From the NCBI GenBank assembly GCA_020310875.1, contig MU260053.1:1105001-1169000 (forward strand): a DNA stretch of 64,000 nt, given 5' to 3'. The notes under the pieces are model-generated. The model was not told the origin of the DNA and made no database searches. It worked only from the letters and a program-made list of their open reading frames with translations. Position numbers and translations under genes: made by a program. Below are positions 52,342 to 63,874 of this stretch, in pieces (positions within the stretch are counted from its first letter, which is position 1; each line of letters begins with the position of its first letter). Source of the DNA: Ceratopteris richardii. Lineage: Eukaryota > Streptophyta > Polypodiopsida > Polypodiales > Pteridaceae.

Positions 52342-53400
52342 AGAAATCCCCCTAGGAGTGATGCGATGAATAGAAAGTTGGCACTCATGCATAAAGAATT
52401 GCCAAGCTATGTGGAAGATTTGAATCCACAAAATGAAGTAAGACCAAAGCTTTGTGAAAAGTTTCAAACTTCTCCCTAGGCAGAGCCTTTGTGAAAAGGT
52501 GTTCAACATTATCTTGTATGGGCACATAAGCCAAATTGATGTCTTTGTACAGAACCTCTCCCTTACATAATTAAAGTGCACCTCAATGTGCTTTATGCGA
52601 GCATGGAACATAGGGTTCCTCACAAATTCCAATGCACTCTAATTGTGAGTGAAGATGGTGGTGGCAAAAGACTGACCAACACTCAAATCAATGAAATGGC
52701 GTCTATGCCACCACTCAACAATTGTTGTGAAAGCTTCCTTATAATCAATTTCACAACTAGAAGTGGTCATAGTAGGCTACTTCTTGCTCAACCAAGATAT
52801 GCATGAGCTACCAAGCATGAAGCAAAAGCCATTGGTGGAAACAAGAGTATCATAACAACCATCCCAATCCAATTCACAAAAGCATGTAACTTTGGTGGTA
52901 ATAATACCCCCTTGGGATAAAAAAATCCAAGTAGTCAGGTACCACACAAGTAGTGCAAGATGCACTTAACTACCTGCCAATGCTTGAGATTTTAGCAATG
53001 CATAAACTTGCTCATATGAGAGACAAAAAGTTTAATCTCATGTCGAGCTATGCATAAGTAAATCAAGCATCCAACAACTTGTGGATAGAGGACAACATCA
53101 AATGCATCTTCAACATCATGAAGACTCAACCATAAACTTGTTTCCATGGGAGTGGCAATAGGTTTACAATCTTCAAGGCCAAAACATTGCAATAATGTGT
53201 CAATACATTTTCTTTGATGCAAAGATAATCCCCCATCAATTTGCATAAATTGAATGCCAAAAAAAAAAGATGCAAATGCCACAAATCTGAGACCTCAAAA
53301 GAGGCATGCAAATCAGCCTTAAATCTAACAGTATGCTTCTAATTACGACTAGTGAGTAGCATAAAAGAATGCTTCAATGGATATTTTGGCATAATCCAAA
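52342..53400 (-). pseudogene. Copia RNase H relic
   Basis: Minus-strand pieces resembling the C-terminal end of the intact Copia at 37337: FHARIKHIEVHFNYVRER (52632-52550), WDGCYDTLVSTNGFCFMLGS and ISWLSKK (52965-52777), and the reverse-transcriptase/RNase H junction LEDCKPIATPMETS (53282-52992). Frameshifts and deletions separate them; everything upstream is missing. Confidence 0.82.
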
Positions 53401-53409
53401 CCATAGCTT

Positions 53410-53790
53410 TTTTGATGTAGATCAAATCCACCTCAAGCATAGTGTAAGCTTGATGTTGCAACACTTGATACCCTTAGAGTAGAAAATCGAGCTCCAGGCA
53501 CTGCACATAGTAGTCCACATAGAGGCTATATAATACACAGAAAAGCACAGTACACAGGGAGCACGAAGATATATTTCATAGGTGTTATAAGTGCGGTCAA
53601 ACTTACAGTTTGTGGCTCACCAGACCACTAATGGTAAGAATGTCCTACTAAAAGCCAATATGGCTAAAGTGTCTATGGGAGAAAAATAAAGAATGATAAA
53701 GAATACAAGAGTGTGAGCATACAAACTATACCTCTCACTTGATGGGCATGTTACACAGTATACAAGTAATAGAGTAAGTTCATTATCATG
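53410..53790. other. Possible LTR remnant, nothing coding
   Basis: Short region between two Copia relics, with AGTACACAG- and TATATAATACAC-like motifs. Perhaps LTR sequence of the next relic; no pair was found. Confidence 0.3.
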
Positions 53791-53794
53791 TAAC

Positions 53795-54809
53795 ACCTAT
53801 CAAGTGACAAGAGTGTCGAAAGCTATCATGTGGTAGAGCTTTAGTCAAATCATCTCCAACATTACCTTGAGTATGAACCTTCTCAAGAATAATGTGCTCA
53901 ATGGCTAAATGGTCTCTAATGAAGTGATAACTCACCTCATTGTGCTTGGTATTTGCATGATAGGCTGGATTTTAGCCAATGCAATGGCACTCTAACTATC
54001 ACTGAGTAAATGAGGTACATGCTTAGGTAGACCCATATCACAAGCAAAATGGGAAAGCCACAATGCTTATTTACATGCATTAGTTGTTGCAACATACTGT
54101 GCTTATGTAGTGGAAATAGTTGTACATTCTTGAAGACAAGATGTCCAAGAGATAGCACCTCTAGCAAAATGAAAAATGTACCCTGATATAGGCTTACGAT
54201 TGTCTACAAAACGAGCATAATCAAAATTTGTGTAACCAGTAATGGATGTTTTCCCTCCACCCAAGCATAGATACTTGTCCTTAGTGCCACTTAGATATCT
54301 CAAAATCATTCTGACTGCTTTCCAATGCTTCTTGCCAAGATACATATATTCGCTCACAACTCCCACTGCAAATGCAATGTTTGGTCTCGTAGCGACCATA
54401 GCATACATGAGACTACCAACAACATACTGATAAGGAATTTTGGTCATGAATTCCTATTCCTTATCTGATTTGGGGCAATGATCCTTTCTCAATTTCACAT
54501 ATCTGGGTAAAGGTGTACTCAATGCATTTTCACCCTGCATATGGAATTTGCAAAGTACTTTGGATATGTACTCACTTTGAGACAAGTATATGCACCTTTT
54601 ATTCCTATCACCAATAATGCACATGCCAAGGATATGTTTGGCATCCCCCAAATCCTTCATATCAAATGTTTGACTCAACTTCTTTTTGAGAATTGACAAT
54701 TTATAAGAGGAATTTTCAGCAATCAACATATCAACGACATAAAGTATGAAACATATCAAGCTACCATATGTGATGGAGAGTGTTAATATCCAAAAGAACA
54801 AGTTATACT
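53795..54809 (-). pseudogene. Copia reverse transcriptase-RNase H relic (third family)
   Basis: Minus strand: ICFILYVVDMLIAE, an altered YVDD motif, then FDMKDLGDAKHILGM and YLSQSEYISKVL (54801-54454), then YQYVVGSLMYAMVATRPNIA and YLSGTKDKYLCLGG (54447-54103) and a last broken part to about 53795. It resembles the Copia relic at 16-19 kb more than its neighbours. Upstream domains are absent. Confidence 0.85.
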
Positions 54810-55785
54810 TGATTTTAGAGCACCTCTATATCAAGAATAACTCAAAACCTTTACCAATTTGGAAGACCAATATCAGATTATCAAAATTTTGAACTAATTG
54901 TGAAGAGAGTCATTTCTGAGAAAAGTCTGTTGCACATAACTCACTCATTGACTATCCAAATGTGTAAAGTTTCTAATGAAACTTTGCAGAAGCTGTTGCC
55001 TAAAGATTGCGCACCTTCTCCAAGTTAAATAATCTCAAAAGATTTAGTAGATTTTGAGAAATGATCCAAACAATTCACCTATGTCTAAAATTGTACTTCT
55101 CTACAGTCGACTTTGACACCTGTAACTTTTAATGCATAGTTCTCTCAAATTACAACCCGTTTAATTCAAATGCTTTTAGCCATAGGTAGCTTACCTTCCA
55201 ACTTAAAGAATGAGTGCTTGTTTGCTCAAAAATTTACACTGTGAAAGGAGAAATGACCAAAACATTAGCATCAAATTTGTGCCTGTTGCAAACTTCACTT
55301 CTTCACATTTACACATGTAAATGTTCCTACTCTCAATTCTCTCAGCTTGATCACAATTAGGATCTGAAAACTTGTACAAAGGTCAACCAACTATAGACTT
55401 AGACTTGTACAAAAGCATTTCACAAAAGATTAAACATAGAAGGAGTACTCAGCAAAAGATCGGGCACAATTTTCTTTTTCTCTGAAAATTTTTACATCTG
55501 AATGATGAGAGGGATCTCCTTCACTTCTAAAGTGTCTAATGACTCTTACAACATCTAATTCTTCTTGCCCCGACTTTCTACTTGTATATATAGGCATATA
55601 TGTACAAGCTCATGACCATTACAAAAGGTATATGTGAGCTAACTACAAGTTTAATGTCCACATGTATACAAGTCTTGATTTCCTGAATGTGCACTATCTT
55701 CAAGCTTCATAGGCTAATCTTTTCTTCAATTTTTGACTTCAATCCCTCATCCAAATAATCAATTGATGGTTGTCATGCAGCAACA
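54810..55785 (-). repeat. Candidate 3' LTR of the 55.8-59.7 kb Copia
   Basis: The right end is well supported: CAGCAACA at 55785 followed by GATCCCCCTCAA, the complement of a purine tract. The left end (TG at 54810) is a guess from the end of the neighbouring relic. No second LTR is available for comparison. Confidence 0.45.
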
Positions 55786-55799
55786 GATCCCCCTCAATC

Positions 55800-58700
55800 A
55801 TCAATTGAGGTTTTCTCTGTCTTCTTTATACCTGTCATGTCTTTGAATCTCTGTAGCTTTGGTCCATCCAAGCTTTTGGTCCGCATATCTGCAATCCGAT
55901 CTTTTGTTGAAGTATGTATGACTTCAGTCTCCTTGTCAATCACCTTCTCTCTTAAGAAGTGATATTGAATCTCAATATCTTTGTCCTGGCATGAAAAACA
56001 AGATTAGCAGCTAGATACAATGAACTCATATTATCTCCATGAATAGTGGGTGTACTCTGAATGATGTCAAAACTCTTCATAAGAGTCTTCAAACATATGA
56101 CCTCCTTTGCAGCTTCCACCATTCCTTTATATTCTGCCTCTGTAGATGATAAAGCAACTGTATGTTGCTTCTTAGAACACCAAGAGATTAGCTTATCTCC
56201 CACATAACACAAGTATCCATATGTTGATCTCCTATCATCAGGATTACCTGCCCAATTCGTATTACTATATATCTTGATGTTTGTATCTGATGTAAAACCG
56301 TAATACAAACCTTCCTTGAGTGTACCCTTAATGTCTCTCAACACTTTTTGTCGTGCAACCCAATGTTCTTTCCTAGGAAAATGCATGAGTTGAGACAACA
56401 CTCCAACTGCATATGACAAATCAGGCCTAGTTAATGTAGCATAGATTAAACTACCAACCAAACTTTCATATAGCTTCATGTCCTTAAATTCTTCTCCTCA
56501 ATTTGTGATTCACCTCCATTGGAGTAGGTGTCACCCTGCAATCTTCCATTTTAAACTTGATTACAAGTTCTTCAAATACCTTTCTTGAGTTGGATATACT
56601 CCATGTTGAGTATATGAGATCTCCATGCCCAAGAAATATGACAAGTCTCCCAAGTCACTGATTTTAAACTCTTTGTCCATTTGCTTCTTGAGACTTTGTA
56701 TGCCCTTCTCATCTGTGCCTGTAAGGATTATATCATCAACATATATGCACATATAAATGAACCCATCATCACTTGCTTTAACAAGCAAGCTACTATCTGG
56801 TTTAGATACTTGGAAACCAAGTTCCTTCAAGAACTTCACACGTCTATAATTCCATGCCCTTGGGGCCTGCTTCAAACCATACAAAGCTCTCTTGAGCTTA
56901 CATACATATTCTGAATACCTTTTATCTCTGAATCCTTGTGGTTGCTCCATGAAGACATCATCTGAAATATAACCATTAAGAAAAGCATTCTTCACATCTA
57001 ATTGACATAGTCTCCAACCTTTATATGCAACAATGGCTATGAGTGTCCTGATAGTTGTCATCTTTGCTACAGGACTATAGGTCTCATCATAATCTATACC
57101 ATATGTCTGAGCATACCCTTTCACAACAAGTCTAGCTTTATACCTAGACACACTTCCATCTGGATATCTCTTTGTTTTGTAGACCCATTTGCATCCAATG
57201 ATCTTCTGACTATTTGGTTTAGGAACAAAATCCCCTGTCTCATTCTCCATCAATGCATCATACTCTTCCTGCATAGCTTTCTCCCAATTTTCCTTACCTT
57301 TTGCCTCTTCATATGTAGAAGGGTCTTCATCTGCTTTCACCATGTAAGCATAATCTTTAGTAGTAAAAAAAGATGTGCCATAACTATACCTTGTAGGTTG
57401 CCATTTATGTCTTGATGACCTTTTGAGTTCTCCACTTCTTGAAGTTTTTGGTTCATCACATTCTGGATCAAACCTTGGCACTTCTTCAACTTCAACTTGT
57501 ACTTCATTGTTCTCTTCTTCATCAAATATATAAACCTTTGATTTACCTTTCTTCTAATTCAAAACTTCTTCATCACCTGCATGATTATTGATTGTTCCTG
57601 CATACCAAGTACCTTGCTCATCAGATGTAACATCCTTTGATACAAGGAATTGTTTTGTGGATGGAATCCACAACCTATAACCCATCTATTTATCATCATA
57701 TCCAATGAACACATACTTTTCAGCTTTAGGTTCCAATTTATGCCTCAACTGAGATGGCACATATGCATAAGCCAAACATCCAAACACTTTGCAATGATCT
57801 AAGGTAGGTCTCTTACCCCACCAAGCTTCATATGGTGTCATACCTTGCAAAGCTTTACATGGTAACCTATTAACCAAGTATGTAGCTGTATTTACATCCT
57901 CAACCCACAAATAATTTGGATAATTTTTCTCCTTCATAATTGATCTTGCAGACTCAACAAGAGTTCTATTTCTCCTTTCTGCTACACTATTTTGTTGAGG
58001 AGAGTACCTGCAAGTAACTTCCCTTTTTATACCTGCATTCCATAAGTAATCATTGAACTCATTAGCGAAATACTCTCCCCCTCCATCTGACCTTAGTCTC
58101 TTCAACTTTTGACCTGTGATTCTTTCTACATACACATGACAATGTTTAAATGTATTGAATACCTCTGATTTATCTTTGATCACATATATAGTGATCCACC
58201 TGGTAGCATCATCAACATAAATCACATAATATCTTGAACCATTAATACTGAAATTCTTTGATGGTCCCCACACACCTGTGTGTACCAATTCAAGCTTCTC
58301 TGAATACATGAAACCATGCTTAGAATATGATTGCTTATGAGCCTTACCTAATTGACATGCCTCACATCTGTATGTCATATGTTGACCTGCAACATTAGGC
58401 AATCCAAGCACTGAACCATTGTTAACCATATCTTTAATACCTCTTTCATTGAAATGTCCAAGCCTTTTATGCCAAAGATCTAACTCAAAGATCTTATGTC
58501 TTCCATAAGTGAACAAGGCATGACCAACATTACCTTGAATTCAATGTGAAGAGTCTTCCTTCTTTCTTCCCTGAAACAATTTGTTTATACCCATTGCTAA
58601 GGTCTTCCACAAAAACTCCATCATTAGTGAACCTTACTTCATAACCTTTTTCAACAATTTTCCCTACACTTATCAGATTCTTTGGAATTGTAGGAACATA

Positions 58701-59702
58701 CAAGACCTTACTCAGAAGAGTACTTCCATCCTTGGCTTTCACTGATCCAATTGACTTCACATTGTGCTTTGTATTATCACCTGTTTGAACTATGTGATTA
58801 GTTACCTTATTTTCCAAATCATTCATCAAGGCTATATTACCACTCACGTGATTGCTATCTTCTTTCTCATCTGAAGCATAATTGTAATAGGTATTGTTGT
58901 AGGATTGACTTTGGAAGCCTCTACCTGCATTTCTTCCAAAGTAACCTCTACCACTGAAATCACCTCTTTGGTTTCTACCACCTCCTCCTCTTGAATTAAA
59001 GTTCTGAATATATCCTCCATTATTCTGATTATTATACCAACAATCATGAGCTAAATGATTTGACTTACCACAAATCTAGCAAGCTTTGGCTCCATCTTTA
59101 TTGCTTCTGCCTCTTCCTCTAGCTTTGCCACCTCCTCTTCCTCTTAGGAAGTTGGATTGACTAGTTGTACCTTCTTCTTCATTTAATTGTTGCTTGCCTT
59201 TGCTATTCTTCTTCTTATCCTTTGAATACATTGCTTGACTTGCACTCTTATCACCATCACCTTTGACATCCTGCTCAAAAGTTAGCATGTGTCCTAGCAA
59301 TTGATTTAAATCAGGAGTGAAATGATCTAGTGATAATTCAGTAGACAAAATGAATGGCTTCCATTTCTCATCTCCTCTCAAACCTGTGAGGATTTGCCTT
59401 ACCAATTTATCCTCCTCAATATCTTCATCAACTGCTCCTAATGCTTCTCCAATGTCATTCATCCTTGTTACATAATTAGAAATGGATTGAGAGGCCTTCT
59501 TCTTGAATGTGGTAAACTCTGCCCACAAAGATGCCTTCCTTGACTTTGTAGTGTTTTGGAAATGCTCCTCCGAAGCATTCCATATGTCACTTGCACTTTC
59601 AAGTCCTCTAATATGAGGTAGCAAGTAGTCATTGACTCCCATCTAGATAATGCTCCTTGCTTGAGCATCTCTGAGTTTCGCCTTTCTCTCTCTACTAGGA
59701 TC
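55800..59702 (-). pseudogene. Copia gag-pol, 5'-truncated element
   Basis: Minus strand, gag start MDPSRERKAKLRDAQA at 59702 with an early TAG at about 59640. The gag core is at 59642-59076 and the zinc knuckle ICGKSNHLAHDC at about 59070 has a stop at its first X position. Protease and gag-pre-integrase sequence spans 58847-58530. Integrase (58516-57686) keeps the HHCC region, RSDGGGEY and SVAERRNRT. Reverse transcriptase (57481-56561) has IYVDDIILTG, and RNase H is at 56479-55952. The end at about 55800 is followed by a purine tract. The frame is long and well conserved between a handful of stops and shifts. No primer site or 5' LTR is found upstream, so the left part of the element is lost. 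Confidence 0.9.
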
Positions 59703-59831
59703 CATAATACCTAACATATAAAACAAAATGGGTTAGAAATCAATTTATATACGTGTACATATGTATGTGTGTATATGTGTATGGTGTATATGTGAGTGTG
59801 TGTATGCATGTAAACATGTATGTATGCATAT
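59703..59831. repeat. TATG-rich low-complexity spacer
   Basis: GTATATGTG and ATGTATG repeats between the truncated Copia and the Gypsy LTR. Confidence 0.7.
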
Positions 59832-60565
59832 TGTTGATAGTCAAGGTCAATCTAGCACAATGGTGAGTACCAACGTGAGGAGATACACCTCATAAATGTC
59901 AATCCATGGAGACATGAGGATTGGTATGAAGACCATGAGCACGTGATGGCTCAAGTGCGTGAGTGAAAGCACACAAGCATGCACATACATACATGCACAC
60001 GCACGCAAGGCAAGAGCAAAGAGTGGAACAATGGAAAGCTTCGATTACAAAAGAGTTCTCTTACAAAGCTGAAATCTACAACAAGCTAACCCCCAAAAAT
60101 GAGCTCTCCAGCCCTTTTTATAGTTTTTTGAGTAGTTTTGGCCCTGTCCAGACCTAGTGTCCCGCCTAGTTAAAAAATAGGTTCCAAGGCTTATTTGGGG
60201 GCTCAAACGGAGTCTAAAAATTATGAAAACTGGTAGGATGATACTTCTAATACTCCTCAAGCTCGAGGACTCCTCGGCTTGAACAAAATGGAGTTCTAAA
60301 AATATAAAATGGCATTTACAATGGTTTTTAGTGACAAAAGTCACTATTTTTATAGGGATTTCTTCTGAGAATTTGACGTGATTCTTGGAGCTTCCTACTT
60401 GCTCCTTTTTCTTGTGTGTCCACTTCATTGATGCGCTTCCATGCTTGTGTGTGACCTTGACTGTCAACACTACTTGATTCTTGGAGCTCCCTACTTGCTC
60501 CTTTTTCTTGTGTGTCCACTTCATTGATGTGCTTCCATGCTTGTGTGTGACCTTGACTGTCAACA
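59832..60565 (-). repeat. 3' LTR of the Gypsy element
   Basis: 734 bp. Its ends form an inverted pair of 17 bases with one mismatch: TGTTGATAGTCAAGGTC at the left and, reversed, TGTTGACAGTCAAGGTC at the right. It is adjacent to a purine tract. The last 190 bp are a 96-bp tandem duplication (60381 and 60477). Confidence 0.75.
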
Positions 60566-60572
60566 CTCCCCC
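60381..60572. repeat. 96-bp tandem duplication in the LTR end
   Basis: ATTCTTGGAGCT(T/C)CCTACTTGC... to GACCTTGACTGTCAACACT occurs twice with three or four differences. The LTR terminus GTCAACA is therefore present twice. Confidence 0.9.
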
Positions 60573-60822
60573 CTCTCTAGAGTCTGTCATCCCAGACATA
60601 CCCTTGTTGGAGTGGTTCTTCCATGTAGTGTGTGGAGAGATAGTGTCCATCATGTATCCACAAGAGTGGTCCATCTTTCACTTGTAGCTTGGGCAATTGT
60701 CGGGTTCTTCATTTTGTTACTGCATCCTTTGTATGTACTTCTTCCTTGTATTCCAGTTGGATGGTGTCTTTGTGAGCTTTCCAAAGATTGTGAGCTACTC
60801 AAAAGAGGTTGTCAGTGTGGTT

Positions 60823-61880
60823 ATGAGCAACTCTCATGGTGGATTGCTTCCTGGCTCTTGTTGTTGTCACCGTGATGTCCTCTAGTTCTTCAAAAGATGG
60901 ATTCCCTAGTTTCCATACCAAGTAATCCGGACCCATAATGACTGATGGGTAAGTGCATTAGTGTGTGGGTTGGAAGAACAATGTGCCTTGTGCACGGCCT
61001 TGTAATGTAGCCCTATGCATGCATACTTGGGAAATGCATTGGAGGAATTATGGTGCAAGAAGTTGGGTCTTGAGCTAAGTGCTCAAGGGTATGCCGACGA
61101 AGAGGTTTCCTCATCGATCATGGTTATGTTGTTGTTGAAGCATACAATTCTTACCATAATGAAAGTTCCATCGATCTTCATTTCTTTGTGTTGTACTTCT
61201 GTCATGGTGATTGACCATCAGCTTGTCTTCCGTTGTTGATGGTTCGCATTGGAGATTCTTCAAGCACACAATCCTGTTCTTTTTTTTTTTTTTAACAATG
61301 GAATAAAACAAGAAAAAGGTGTTAGCATCAATAAAATATTTTACATATGTCAGATGAGCAACTCTCATGGTGGATTGCTTCCTGGCTCTTGTTGTTGTCA
61401 CCGTGATGTCCTCTAGTTCTTCAAAAGATGGATTCCCTAGTTTCCATACCAAGTAATCGGGACCCATAATGACTGATGGGTAAGTGCATTAGTGCGTGGG
61501 TTGGAAGAAGAATGTGCCTTGTGCACGGCCTTGTAATGTAGCCCTATGCATGCATACTTGGGAAATGCATTGGAGGAATTATGGTGCAAGAAGTTGGGTC
61601 TTGAGCTAAGTGCTCAAGGGTATGCCGACGAAGAGGTTTCCTCATCGATCATGGTTATTTTGTTGTTGAAGCATACAATTCTTACCATGCTGAAAGTTCC
61701 ATCGATCTTCAACTCTTTGTGTTGTACTTCTGTCATGGTGATTGACCATCAGCTTGTCTTCTGTTGTTGATGGTTTGCATTGGAGATTCTTCAAGCACAC
61801 AATCCTGTTCTTTTTTTTTTTTAACAATGGAATAAAACAAGAAAAAGGTGTTAGTATCAATAAAATATTTTACATATGTC
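60823..61880. repeat. 531-bp tandem duplication
   Basis: 60823-61353 is repeated at 61354-61880, beginning ATGAGCAACTCTCATGG and ending TTTTACATATGTCA. Only a handful of substitutions and a shorter T tract distinguish the copies, so it is recent. It lies in the non-coding 3' region of the Gypsy element. Confidence 0.95.
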
Positions 61881-61967
61881 AATTGTGTCTATGGACGGCC
61901 ATGTAATGTGGCCCTATATTAATGCATACTTTGGAAATGCATGACCTGAATGGTGCAAAAGACAAGG

Positions 61968-62441
61968 TTATGCCAAAGGCACATGGTTGTTGCACGTAGA
62001 GGTTTTCAATGTGGTTGGTGGATGTTGAGGTAGTCTTTGTTCGAGGTCGCTAGTGGATCTTGAAATGATGTAATCCTTCTTATAGGGATCCATTTCAGGA
62101 TGGTATTTGACCCTATAGACATAAGCTTTGTCCTCTGTATCTTTGGGTGGTTTCTGAATTTTGGTATCCATCGTTGTTGGCTCTTTGGCTCTCTGGAAGG
62201 TAGTGGTACTTTGGGCTTCCACACCCATACCCTTTTTGGTTGCCTTTTTATGTTTTTCGAAGAGGTGGGTTGATCTGCTTAGGTTCTTTGTGCTTGGTGT
62301 TGACCCTTGCTTCTCCTTGGCGTCTTTGTGGAAACTGTGCTTGTGAGGGAGATTTGTGGTGTTTGCACATGTAAGAGTGTCTTGGGTACCCACATTCGTA
62401 ATCGTCCTTGTTGAGTTGCAAATAACTTCTTTGGCACCCAA
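61968..62441 (-). pseudogene. Possible continuation of the retropepsin ORF in another frame
   Basis: 157-codon open frame overlapping the end of the retropepsin-like ORF, rich in Lys, Thr and His, with YVYRVKYHPEMDPYKKDYI near its C-terminal third. It may be the original C-terminus reached by a frameshift, or chance. No family recognised. Confidence 0.35.
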
Positions 62442-63304
62442 ATTTGTACGTTATTATGGTCAGCCTCCCTCGATTGCTTTGGTACCCAAATGTGTCGAAG
62501 ACTGTAGGATTGAGCTGGTCCTCGTTTCTTGGTGCTTCTTTTAGCATGGTTGACTTTCTTGACTGGGAAGGGTTGTGGCAAGGCTGGTGGTTGTTCTCCT
62601 TTTTGCACCCAAATCTGCTTCATGCCCTGAGCTTCTTTCTTCTTGAATTTCGTCTGTCTACTTGATATAGCAGTTTTCATTTTTGCTTGCCCCTTTGTTC
62701 GAGTTACACTTGCATTAGTATGTGAAGAAGAAGAGGGGTTTGCTGGCCTTTGAGCTTTTGCTTCCATGATTGAGTCCTTGTGCTTCGTAGGGTTTTTGAT
62801 ACACACGACATTTTCTTTACAAAGATTAGTTTCGGAAGAACTAAGAGAATGTGTGCTACTTGGCTTTGTGCGAATGCAATTCTCTAATTCTAATGTGATA
62901 CATTGTTCAGGTGCAACTTGAAGGAGTTGATGTTGTAGGTTCAAGTTGACTGCATGGTCGTAAATCCAATCTTGACCCAGGACAAGTGGCTCTATAATGT
63001 CTTCATCATGACATACTAGCATTTTGACTTTCATTGGAACATCTTGAAGGTAGATGGGAAGTTCCACCTCTCCCAAACAAGGGGTTTCCACACCTCCCAA
63101 ACCTATGAGATAGGCTTCTATAGGCTTTATGTTCAATTGCAAGTCTTGGCAGTATGAAAGTTTAACTGTACTAATTGCTGCACCTGAGTCAATCAATGCT
63201 CTCACAGTCCTTGCATTCTTCCCTTGTCCTACTACGATGTTCACAAAGGGACATCGATCAATTATTCGAGAAGCAATTGCACTTGATGTTTGACACATAG
63301 CCAT
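62279..63304 (-). CDS. Retropepsin-like ORF downstream of Gypsy integrase
   Basis: 341 codons from ATG at 63304. Residues about 17-130 form a retroviral-type aspartic protease fold: PFVNIVVGQ, catalytic ALIDSGAAIS (about 38), a GLGGVETPCLGEVEL flap-side stretch and LGQDWIYDHAVNLNL, equivalent to the conserved hydrophobic-Gly-x-Asp-Trp end. Residues about 160-341 are basic and low-complexity, with four spaced copies of an [I/M]WV[P/Q]K motif (QIWVQK, HIWVPK, QIWVPK, RMWVPK). It begins 117 bp after the integrase stop. In ordinary Gypsy elements the protease is between gag and reverse transcriptase, so this position is unusual. It would cleave polyproteins if active. Whether a second protease exists upstream cannot be seen. 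Confidence 0.75.
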   Translation of the reverse strand: MAMCQTSSAIASRIIDRCPFVNIVVGQGKNARTVRALIDSGAAISTVKLSYCQDLQLNIKPIEAYLIGLGGVETPCLGEVELPIYLQDVPMKVKMLVCHDEDIIEPLVLGQDWIYDHAVNLNLQHQLLQVAPEQCITLELENCIRTKPSSTHSLSSSETNLCKENVVCIKNPTKHKDSIMEAKAQRPANPSSSSHTNASVTRTKGQAKMKTAISSRQTKFKKKEAQGMKQIWVQKGEQPPALPQPFPVKKVNHAKRSTKKRGPAQSYSLRHIWVPKQSREADHNNVQIWVPKKLFATQQGRLRMWVPKTLLHVQTPQISLTSTVSTKTPRRSKGQHQAQRT

Positions 63305-63421
63305 GTGGTATCTTGGGGCCTTACTATTTATATCTCAGCCTAGGCACCTTAACTTATTTCTCCTAATGTGTTCTCTAGCCTCTGCCTGTGCTTCTTCTCT
63401 AACCCTTAACTCTTCTTCTTT

Positions 63422-63868
63422 TCACTTTTTAGCAGTGTTGAGTCTCTGTAGCATATCCGCTGTAAGAGGTTCTTGATATAGCTTGACTAGACAACCAATG
63501 ATATAGTTGGGCAAGATATCACCTTCTAGTGTGGCCAATTGAACTGCACCGCTAGTGGAAATTCTATTAATGATCATGGGTCCATATCCTCTTTTTTCCA
63601 ATTTATGGGCATGTTGCTTTAATGTATAAACCAACACTAGGTCTCCCTCTTTCAAGCCTTTATCTTTGATGTGTGCATCGAAGTATGCCTTTTGCCGTTT
63701 CTTTGCAGCATAGATGCCTGCCGCTGCTCGTAGCCTTGTCTCACCTAAGCGTTCTAAATCAAAGATCCTTGAGGATAACTCGTGTCCATTCCAGTCATGC
63801 TCTTGTGCTACTTTTAAAGTTGGGATTAGGAAGTCCAACGGTAGCACAACATTTTGTCCGAAGACCAT
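63422..63868 (-). CDS. Gypsy integrase C-terminal segment
   Basis: 148 codons: FGQNVVLPLDFLIPTL, AAKKRQKAYFDAHIKDKGLK, EGDLVLVYTLKQHAHKLEKR and GYGPMIINRISTSGAVQLAT, ending in KLYQEPLT and a stop. These are the post-core integrase and GPF/Y-like regions of Gypsy elements. The upstream part continues to the window edge in another frame (QLHHVVWAYRVAYKTNSM, 63880-64000), so a small deletion has broken the frame near 63875. Confidence 0.82.
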   Translation of the reverse strand: MVFGQNVVLPLDFLIPTLKVAQEHDWNGHELSSRIFDLERLGETRLRAAAGIYAAKKRQKAYFDAHIKDKGLKEGDLVLVYTLKQHAHKLEKRGYGPMIINRISTSGAVQLATLEGDILPNYIIGCLVKLYQEPLTADMLQRLNTAKK

Positions 63869-63874
63869 CTGAAA

